Below are positions 44,566 to 51,646 of a stretch of 64,000 nt of DNA, piece by piece (within the stretch, counting starts at the first letter, position 1; each line of letters starts with the position of its first letter). Below the pieces are notes generated by a model. That model was not told the DNA's origin. It saw only the letters and a list, made by a program, of their open reading frames with translations, and made no database searches. The DNA lies in the NCBI RefSeq assembly GCF_014695395.1, contig NZ_JACJOF010000012.1, forward strand, positions 1-64,000, read 5' to 3'. The position numbers and the translations under genes are program-made. This DNA comes from Nodosilinea sp. FACHB-131. Its GTDB lineage: Bacteria > Cyanobacteriota > Cyanobacteriia > Phormidesmidales > Phormidesmidaceae.

Positions 44566-46638
44566 ATGGCAAACTCGCCCCAATGGCTTGAGGGTGTGAC
44601 GGGCAGCGGCAAGACCACCTGGCTGCTAGAGCAGTTGCGCCCTAATGCTGCGACGCAACTGGATCTAGGCCAGAGCCACTTAATCTTTGCGGCTAACGGT
44701 GACAACCGCCTGCGGCTGGCTGCGCGGCTAGGAGATATTGCCCCTGGTGTGGCGGCGGTCACGACCACACCCAATGGGTTCATTCAGGATGAGGTGACCC
44801 TGTTTTGGCCGCTGCTGGTAGCTGAGCTGAACCTGTCGCCTCAGTTTCCGCTGCGGCTGCGGCCTGAGAATGAGCAGGAATTGGCCGCCGAGCATTGGCG
44901 TCAGCAAATCTTAGATGGCACCTTGGCGGTGGAGGGCTGGCTAGAGGCTCAAATCGTGCGGCGATCGCTCGATTTTTTGCAGCTGGCGGCCGCTGGCGGC
45001 ATTCCGGCAGAAGACCTGCCTGTGCTGCTGCCCGAGGGTATTCCCCCAGGGTTCGCCCCCGAAGCGGTGTGGCAGGCCATTGGCAATGCACTGGTAGATT
45101 GGCGCGATTGGTGTCTGGCGCGGGGTCTGCTTACCTATGGGGTAATGACCGAGCTTTACTGGCGGCATTTGTTGCCCCACCCTCTCTACCAAGAGAAACT
45201 GCTGGCCCGCTATGGCGGCATATTTGCCGATGACTTGGATGAGTATCCGGCGATCGCCGCTCAATGGTTACAGGTGTTTATCGACGCTGAGCGGCCCGTG
45301 GCCGTTACCTGGAACCGTCACGGCAAGGTGCGAATGGGGCTGGGGGCGGATCCTGATGCCCTTGAACAGCTGCGAGATCAGTGCCAGGTGATCGATCAGA
45401 CCAACCCAGCAACCGATTCCTTGGCTTACGAGTGGGGCGATCAGGTGGTGGAGTGGGTAATGGATCCTCTGGCTCTACCGGAACCTTTGCCCTGCTTCCA
45501 AACCCTGCAAACGGTGCCGCGGGGAGAGCTGCTGCGCCAGACGGCGGAGCGAGTGGTCGAGGTGGTGAACGGGGGAGTAGCTCCCCAGGACATTGCGATT
45601 ATTGGTCCGGGTTTGGATGCGATCGCCCGCTACACCCTGGCTGAAATTCTCAGCGATCGCGGGCTGCCCGTGGCCTCCCTCAGCGACCAGCGCCCGGTGA
45701 TTCATTCGCCCCTGGTGCGATCGCTGCTCACCCTGCTGACCTTTGTATATCCCGGTTTGGGGCGGCTGGCCACCGCCGAGGAGGTAGCCGAAATGCTGGT
45801 GGTATTGAGCCAGATTCCCCAGGCCCCTGAGGTGGGCCCCTGGTTTGAGGCCGTCCAGATTGACCCGGTGCGGGCCGAGCTGCTGGTTGACCACTGCTTT
45901 GAACCCAGCCTAGAGCAGCCCGAACTGTTGCCGGTAGAGCGCTTTGAACGCTGGGATCGGCTGGGTTACAAGGCCACCGAAGCCTACAGCCGCCTGCGCC
46001 AGTGGATCGAGCAGCAGCGCCAACAGCGCCAGCAGCGCTTGACCCCAGGGGTGCTGAGCGTGCTCGATCGCGCTATTCAAGCCTTTTACTGGGGCGGTAG
46101 TCATCTGCCCGCCGACCAGCTTGCCGCTCTGCGAGAGCTAATGGAAACCGCCCAGCACTACTGGGCGGTGGACGATCGCCTGCGCCAGGTCACACCCATG
46201 CTGGTCAAAAAACCCGCTGAACCGATCCGCAATTCCCTAGAGCGGTTCATTCTGCTGCTGCGCCAGGGTACCGTGACCGCCAACCCCTACCCGGTGGAGT
46301 CGGCCCAGGTAATCACCATTGCCACGGTGTACCAGTACCGCCTGCAACGCCTACGCCACCGCTGGCACTTTTGGATCGATGCCGGGTCGCCCCGCTGGCT
46401 AGCCGGCACTGACAATCTGCTGTTTGGCTACCCAATATTTTTAGGGTCGTACCGGGGTCGCCCCTGGACTACCGAGGATATTGAAACGCTGCACCGCGAT
46501 CGCCCCGAGCGCATTTTGCGCGATCTGTTGGGGCGAGTCAGCGATCGCGTTGTGCTCTGCCACAGCGACTTGGCGGTGAGTGGCCAAGAGCAAGTTGGCC
46601 CCCTGCTCACCCTGGTCACCTCCAACACCGACGACTAG
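44566..46638 (+). CDS. AddB/UvrD-like P-loop ATPase, cyanobacterial, unknown role
   Basis: The 690 residues begin with a Walker A, EGVTGSGKTTWLLEQL, and later carry a Walker-B-like GIFADDLDEYPAIA and helicase-like segments (IIGPGLDAIARYTLAEIL, SPLVRSLLTLLTFVYPG, ESAQVITIATVYQYR). This plan resembles the SF1 helicase-like half of AddB-type recombination proteins. I see no cysteine tetrad for the AddB Fe-S nuclease and no obvious second nuclease domain, so it may be a shortened, non-nucleolytic relative. No addA neighbour is present. It follows psb34; a bidirectional terminator follows. Confidence 0.7.
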   Translation: MANSPQWLEGVTGSGKTTWLLEQLRPNAATQLDLGQSHLIFAANGDNRLRLAARLGDIAPGVAAVTTTPNGFIQDEVTLFWPLLVAELNLSPQFPLRLRPENEQELAAEHWRQQILDGTLAVEGWLEAQIVRRSLDFLQLAAAGGIPAEDLPVLLPEGIPPGFAPEAVWQAIGNALVDWRDWCLARGLLTYGVMTELYWRHLLPHPLYQEKLLARYGGIFADDLDEYPAIAAQWLQVFIDAERPVAVTWNRHGKVRMGLGADPDALEQLRDQCQVIDQTNPATDSLAYEWGDQVVEWVMDPLALPEPLPCFQTLQTVPRGELLRQTAERVVEVVNGGVAPQDIAIIGPGLDAIARYTLAEILSDRGLPVASLSDQRPVIHSPLVRSLLTLLTFVYPGLGRLATAEEVAEMLVVLSQIPQAPEVGPWFEAVQIDPVRAELLVDHCFEPSLEQPELLPVERFERWDRLGYKATEAYSRLRQWIEQQRQQRQQRLTPGVLSVLDRAIQAFYWGGSHLPADQLAALRELMETAQHYWAVDDRLRQVTPMLVKKPAEPIRNSLERFILLLRQGTVTANPYPVESAQVITIATVYQYRLQRLRHRWHFWIDAGSPRWLAGTDNLLFGYPIFLGSYRGRPWTTEDIETLHRDRPERILRDLLGRVSDRVVLCHSDLAVSGQEQVGPLLTLVTSNTDD

Positions 46639-46660
46639 CCCGACCCGAACAGCCCACATC

Positions 46661-46695
46661 AAAAGAGGGACACTGGCTAGCAGCATCCCTCTTTT
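46661..46695. terminator. Bidirectional terminator
   Basis: AAAAGAGGGA pairs with TCCCTCTTTT over a 15-base loop. A-run and T-run on both sides let it serve the AddB-like gene and the convergent rpsU. Confidence 0.85.
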
Positions 46696-46734
46696 GTAGC
46701 AGTTGCCTTACAAGTGGTTTACACAAGCTGGGGC

Positions 46735-46911
46735 TTAACGGAAGCGCTTTTTGCGGCGTGCGACAGCTTTGCGCTTTTGCTTTTCTTGGGGCGTCTCGAA
46801 GTGGCGACGACGCTTAACTTCTGAAAAAACCCCGGCCTTGGAGACCTGCCGCTTAAAGCGGCGCAGGGCCGATTCAATGCCTTCGTTTTCACCTACAACG
46901 ACTTGAGTCAT
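46735..46911 (-). CDS. rpsU: 30S ribosomal protein bS21
   Basis: bS21 binds the 16S rRNA platform near the anti-Shine-Dalgarno. The 58-residue product reads [20 protein letters not shown], then [18 protein letters not shown], and ends with a strongly basic tail ([11 protein letters not shown]). This is the normal length. A hairpin CGGGC/GCCCG at 47080-47095 lies in its leader and may be the end of the upstream phosphoesterase transcript. Confidence 0.96.
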   Translation of the reverse strand: MTQVVVGENEGIESALRRFKRQVSKAGVFSEVKRRRHFETPQEKQKRKAVARRKKRFR

Positions 46912-47162
46912 ACGAAATCGCTTCTATACTCCTTGGGCATGCAATAACGAATCAAACAACAGGTTGTTAGATTTACAGACTGTTCTAGATTGCCCCGGAG
47001 CGGTCGAGCCACCTCCCATTGCTCCAGGCAGAGTCGTCATGATTAGCTGTCAGTACGAAGTAATACAGACAAGAAAGTTCGGGCATAGTTGCCCGGAATC
47101 CTTATTAGACTAGCACAGAATACGCTGTTGCCCAGCCCTGCCCATGGGGGGGAAAAGGGTGG

Positions 47163-48437
47163 CTAGGCGCTGTAGGTTTTGGGTTCGGGAAAGGGCAAAT
47201 GCCCCGTGCAGAAGGCTGGGCCTAACCGCTGTTCACAAAAAGATTTTTCGTCGGGGGTGAGCTCGTCGTAGCTGACATCTCGCCGCAGCACAATGCCGTT
47301 GTGGCCCGCCAAAAACCGGGGGAGTTCTGCGTACTCGATGGTGCGCAGGGTAGCCATATCGTAGCTGGTGTAGGTGGTCAGCTCTGGGTCGGCAAAGTCA
47401 ACGTCGATCACCGTTAACACTTTCCCCGGCGGCAAACTGCTGTCGATCAGGGCGCGGGGCCCAGACCCCAATAGGCCGGTGTGCAACAGCTGAAGATCGC
47501 CCCGGTGGCCGGGGTAGTAGGCGTGCTGGTGACCGCTGATGTAGGTGTGCACGTTGTAGCGCTCTAGCATGGCCCGCAGCTGATCGGCATTGTCGAGCAC
47601 TTCGCCGGGTTTGTCGCGCCCCACCGATATGCCATAGAGGGGCAGGTGGCTGAGCAAAATACGGGCCTTGGCCTGCTGGGCGGCGTCGCTGGCCAGGGCT
47701 TGCTCCACCCAGGCCAACTTTTCCTCAGGCAATCGGCTCGACGAGCCATCCCAGGCCATAAAGAAAATCCCCTGCTGCTCGAAGGTGTAGTAAAAGGGAA
47801 AATCGGTGCGATCGATAAAGTTAACCCCAGGGCTATGCTCGGCGGCCGTCCAGTAGGCCGTAGCCAGGTCGCGCTCCTGCTGAAAGAGAAATTGGTTGTT
47901 GGGGCCTCTGGCACCCGAAGCATCGTGGTTGCCGATGGTAAAGCCAAAAGGCACGGATTGTTGGCGCAGGGGGGCCGCTACGTGGTCGTCAAACGCCTGC
48001 CACATGGCCTGAATTTGAGGTGCCGTCAGAGATGGACTTTGCCCCGCCACCATATCGCCACCGCACACCACCAGGTCGGGCTGCCAGAAGGGTAATAGGG
48101 CGATCGCCTTGTCCACCTCGGGGTCGTAGTCGGTCGAGCCGTAGGCGCTGTTGAGGTCACTAATCGCCACCAGTCGCACATCTTTGCGAGGCGGATTGGC
48201 CAGCCCACCGGCGACACTGGCCACGATCGCCTGGGCTTCGGCAGATAGCTCTGGCGGAGCTGGAGTCCCATTTGTTACCGCACCCTCGCGGGCCTCAGTG
48301 GGGGAGATTGCCTCAGCCTCAGGGGCCGGGGCAACTGGAGCATTGTTCTCAGAGAGTAGCGCCCGTTGAGAACAAGAAAGGCATACGCTGAGCACTACGC
48401 CCAGGCAGAGGCCTGTGAAAAAACGTTTAAAACCCAT
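47163..48437 (-). CDS. Exported metallophosphoesterase (calcineurin-like)
   Basis: The 424-residue protein has an N-terminal hydrophobic signal (MGFKRFFTGLCLGVVLSVCL; a lipoprotein-like Cys follows but the lipobox is not canonical), a Pro/Ala/Glu linker, and a calcineurin-type domain. Motifs: ISDLNSAYG (the usual DxH is DxN here), CGGDMVAGQ, IGNHDASG, LLSHLPLYG and SGHQHAYYPG. So most metal ligands are intact, with one His replaced by Asn. Expected in the periplasm; the substrate is unknown. Start MGFKRF at 48437; an earlier ATG adds seven residues. Confidence 0.88.
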   Translation of the reverse strand: MGFKRFFTGLCLGVVLSVCLSCSQRALLSENNAPVAPAPEAEAISPTEAREGAVTNGTPAPPELSAEAQAIVASVAGGLANPPRKDVRLVAISDLNSAYGSTDYDPEVDKAIALLPFWQPDLVVCGGDMVAGQSPSLTAPQIQAMWQAFDDHVAAPLRQQSVPFGFTIGNHDASGARGPNNQFLFQQERDLATAYWTAAEHSPGVNFIDRTDFPFYYTFEQQGIFFMAWDGSSSRLPEEKLAWVEQALASDAAQQAKARILLSHLPLYGISVGRDKPGEVLDNADQLRAMLERYNVHTYISGHQHAYYPGHRGDLQLLHTGLLGSGPRALIDSSLPPGKVLTVIDVDFADPELTTYTSYDMATLRTIEYAELPRFLAGHNGIVLRRDVSYDELTPDEKSFCEQRLGPAFCTGHLPFPEPKTYSA

Positions 48438-48653
48438 AACCGAGGAAGGCCAAACCACAGGCCTAAACTTACCTCATACATCCAACTTTTGAACGGAGGA
48501 TAGGGCAAGTTTGCCAGTTGGATGGCTGGGGCGCAGGTGGAAAGGTTGGCAGGTATGAACATCTGGGCTAGCTCATCCAATCAGTAAATCTGTGCGTCCG
48601 ATTGTCTGTTCCGAACTCAGGATCTTGGGGCGGAAAATCGGGGAGAGTTCCGT

Positions 48654-49400
48654 TCACTTGCCGCCCGCTATATCGATAAATGATCCAGTAGTATAGGATG
48701 CCTCCGCCGACAGTAGCCACAGAATCGCCTGAGCTACTTCCACCGCCTGCCCGCCCCGCTGCATAGGCACAGCGGACTTTACCCGTTCAACGCGATTGGG
48801 CTCGCCGCCGCTGGCGTGAATATCGGTATAGATAAAGCCGGGGCGCACCGCATTGACGCGAATGCTCTCGGCAGCCACTTCCTTAGCGAGGCCAATGGTC
48901 AGGCTGTCGATCGCACCCTTAGACGCGGCGTAGTCCACATATTCCCCCGGTGACCCCAGCCGCGCCGCCACTGACGACACATTGACGATCGCCCCGCCCG
49001 CCCCGCCGTACTTCGTTGACATGCGCTTCACGGCTTCGCGCGCGCAGAGAAAACTGCCGGTGACGTTGGCAGCAAAGACGCGATTGAGCCGGACAGCATC
49101 GAGTTCATCCACGCGCCGCTGCTGTTCCAAAATTCCAGCGTTGTTGATCAAGGCCGTCAGCGTGCCCAGCTGCTCATCCACCGTTTGAAAGAGGCGCAGC
49201 ACATCGTCTTCTAGGGAAATATCGGCGGCGACGGCGATCGCCCATCCGCCCTCTTGGACAATTGCGTCAACAACCTTCCCAGCCGCCGCTGGATTGTGTA
49301 GATAGTTGACGCAGACCGCATACCCTCGTTCAGCGGCTAAACGGGCCGTCGCAGCGCCAATTCCTCGACTGCCGCCGGTAACAACTAAAACCTGTGCCAT
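48654..49400 (-). CDS. Short-chain dehydrogenase/reductase
   Basis: This NAD(P)-dependent oxidoreductase has 248 residues. The cofactor motif is TGGSRGIGAATA, with NNAGI, the catalytic serine in VNVSSVAAR and YxxxK in YAASKGA, and the C-terminal SFIDIAGGK. An Asn near position 37 (VNYLHNP) in place of an acidic residue favours NADP. The substrate is unknown; overall it resembles sugar or 3-oxoacyl reductases. Its ATG overlaps the stop of the upstream gene by one base (TGATG), so the two are probably translated together. Confidence 0.92.
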   Translation of the reverse strand: MAQVLVVTGGSRGIGAATARLAAERGYAVCVNYLHNPAAAGKVVDAIVQEGGWAIAVAADISLEDDVLRLFQTVDEQLGTLTALINNAGILEQQRRVDELDAVRLNRVFAANVTGSFLCAREAVKRMSTKYGGAGGAIVNVSSVAARLGSPGEYVDYAASKGAIDSLTIGLAKEVAAESIRVNAVRPGFIYTDIHASGGEPNRVERVKSAVPMQRGGQAVEVAQAILWLLSAEASYTTGSFIDIAGGK

Positions 49401-50977
49401 CAGCGAGACCGGAACGACGATAGCGACTCAAATTCGGCAAATTCCGCTTCGAGCTGCCACTGGATGCGGGCGCGATCGCTCCCTTCCAAAAAGCTGGCGC
49501 AGCCCTCTGAGGTCGTTCCCAACCCAGGGGTATCGCCGGCACAGGACGCTGAGAGCTGGCCAAACTCGGGCGATGCCCAGAGGCTGTCCCCCTCAAGAAA
49601 GCTATATTCCAAGCTATTGCGGGCTAGCTGCTTGAGGTCGCGGTAGCTCAGGTCGTAGCGCTGCGTCGCCAGCCCATACTCATTACTCAAGTCGATGCGG
49701 GCAATGCCCTCGTCGTCGGAGGCCAGAGTCATCGGTACCCCAACAGCCCGGTAGTCGAGAAAGGGGTGCTCGTCGCCCTCGACATTGAGAATTACCTCAT
49801 TGCTGGTGAGACAGATTTCTACCAGTACGTCTCGGCGGCGCATCTCCTCCAACAGTTGAAAGGGCTCGTCCTCGTAGAGAATGGCGACTCCGTGACCAAT
49901 GCGGCTGGCCTGCGCCACCTCCACCGCCTGGCGAATGTGAAAGCGCAAATCGTCGGGCGGCACCAATCCCAAGGTTAGCTCCCCCGCGTGAAGCGAAACG
50001 TTGACCTCAGGGAACTGGGCTTTGAGGAACCCAAGCATCTCCATGTGCAGGCTGTAGTCACGCAGAGCCACGGGGTTATCTTCTGGCGCTACCAGGTTGA
50101 TGCCAACTACGCGGGAGTCGGCTTTGGCTAGCTCAAAGGCATAGACAAACTGGGCAAACACTTCCTCGGGTAGGCGGGTGCGGGTGGTCTGCTGTAAATA
50201 TCGCACTGTCACGGCACAACCGGGTTGGGGGCGCGGTGTTTCACAGCCCAAGGTTTTGCCCACCTCGCGTTCGAGGGCGGCCATATCCTGACTGCCCTGA
50301 GCAACGAGATCCATTAAACCCGCGTCGAGCAGCCGCTGGCGCATTTGGGCAAAGTCGCTGCTCCAGCCTACGGTTCGCCCCAGCTGCCTTGCCTCGCTGC
50401 CTTTGACCGTCATCAACAGCTCCAGGTAAAAAATATGCTGGGCGGCGGCGCGGTTGGCTACCTCAGCCACCATGTCATCCTGGCGGGTTAGGGAAGAGGA
50501 GATCGCGTCGAAGCCGCCGAATGCCTCAAAAAACTGGTCATGGCCCGACTGGCCGGCAAAGGGTAAGTTGCGCGTCGACCATAGGTTAATCAACGCGTCG
50601 TAGGTGGCCGGGCGACCGTAGAGCTGAGCTGCTGGAAAGTAGCTGCTGTCTTGATTGCAGGCGCTAGGCTCAACCAGGGCCGGTATCGCCGGGTCAATGC
50701 AGTAGCCATCTGCCGCCGCCCACTGTATGTAGTGCTCGGCATAGACAGCCCCGCTCAGATGGGTGTGAATGTCGCCGCCCTTGGGCATGCGCTGCACAAA
50801 GGCCCGTAGTAAGGTGGGGCGATCGCGGTTAGCCTCAAACCAGTTGGCGACCTCAGTTTCCGCCTGACGGCTCGATGCCTGCGCTAAGGTTGCGTCTTGG
50901 GCCTTTACTCCAAAGGTTATTAAACTAGAGCCGATCAACAGTCCCCAAAAGGCAGCTGTGGAGGAAAACTTTGCCAT
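49400..50977 (-). CDS. Exported adenosine deaminase-like protein
   Basis: The 525 residues start with a signal peptide (MAKFSSTAAFWGLLIGSSLI, cleavage near VKAQ). The mature part has the metal and catalytic motifs of the adenosine deaminase family: GGDIHTHLSG (HxH), LHAGELTL, RIGHGVAI and LASDDEGI. So a periplasmic or secreted purine-nucleoside deaminase is expected, in salvage of extracellular nucleosides. It carries an insert of about 100 residues (130-230) and several cysteines (CETPRPQPGCAV) that may form disulphides. It overlaps the SDR by one base. Confidence 0.88.
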   Translation of the reverse strand: MAKFSSTAAFWGLLIGSSLITFGVKAQDATLAQASSRQAETEVANWFEANRDRPTLLRAFVQRMPKGGDIHTHLSGAVYAEHYIQWAAADGYCIDPAIPALVEPSACNQDSSYFPAAQLYGRPATYDALINLWSTRNLPFAGQSGHDQFFEAFGGFDAISSSLTRQDDMVAEVANRAAAQHIFYLELLMTVKGSEARQLGRTVGWSSDFAQMRQRLLDAGLMDLVAQGSQDMAALEREVGKTLGCETPRPQPGCAVTVRYLQQTTRTRLPEEVFAQFVYAFELAKADSRVVGINLVAPEDNPVALRDYSLHMEMLGFLKAQFPEVNVSLHAGELTLGLVPPDDLRFHIRQAVEVAQASRIGHGVAILYEDEPFQLLEEMRRRDVLVEICLTSNEVILNVEGDEHPFLDYRAVGVPMTLASDDEGIARIDLSNEYGLATQRYDLSYRDLKQLARNSLEYSFLEGDSLWASPEFGQLSASCAGDTPGLGTTSEGCASFLEGSDRARIQWQLEAEFAEFESLSSFRSR

Positions 50978-51226
50978 AGAGGGCGATGCACCAAATGCAC
51001 AATTGGCCGCACTATATCGCCAAACGTAGAACGCCCATGCAGCCGTTGTAAAAACTTAATTTTTATACTTGGCCGCAGAAGTTTCGTGTCAGGTTTTGAC
51101 CGCAAAAAACTATTTTTGGCTATCTATTGAAAAGGGCCAAAAGGCAAACTTAGCTCTCCTCAAAGAGAAGAATTCGGTCAATTCAGGCTTACTTAAATTG
51201 ACCGAGGCTTACTGCACTGGGTAGCT

Positions 51227-51610
51227 CTAAGTTTGAGCGTTCAACTCTGTAAATACATCTTTGGCGACCAATAGCGCGTTGACCGCAGCAGGAAAGCCTG
51301 CATACACGGCCATTTGCATGATGACCTCGACAACTTCTGCTTGACTACAGCCTACATTCAACGCACCTTGGATATGAGCTTTTAATTCTGTGGGCGCATT
51401 GCCAAGGGTGACTAGGGCTGCGATCGTGGCAATCTGCCGTTCTTTAGGCGACAAACCCTCGCGGGAATAAATATCGCCGTAGGGAAACTCAATAATAAAC
51501 TGTGCAAAATCTGGGGCAATATCGCCTAGGGCATCCATTACGCCCTGGCCAATGTGGCCATGAATTCTAGACAGCGCCTCTTGCCCACGCGTATACCGAG
51601 TCGAATCCAT
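51227..51610 (-). CDS. Carboxymuconolactone decarboxylase family protein
   Basis: The 127 residues have the all-helical CMD pattern: REGLSPKERQIATIAALVTLG, ELKAHIQGALNVGCSQAEV and EVIMQMAVYAGFPAAVNAL. Only one Cys occurs in the helix where AhpD-type peroxidases have CxxC, so it belongs to the decarboxylase-like, not the peroxidase, branch. The substrate is unknown and the pathway is not indicated. It lies 37 bp downstream of polA on the same strand. Confidence 0.88.
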   Translation of the reverse strand: MDSTRYTRGQEALSRIHGHIGQGVMDALGDIAPDFAQFIIEFPYGDIYSREGLSPKERQIATIAALVTLGNAPTELKAHIQGALNVGCSQAEVVEVIMQMAVYAGFPAAVNALLVAKDVFTELNAQT

Positions 51611-51646
51611 CGGGGGTCCTTGCTCAAAAGTGATTTTGCCGGGTTG

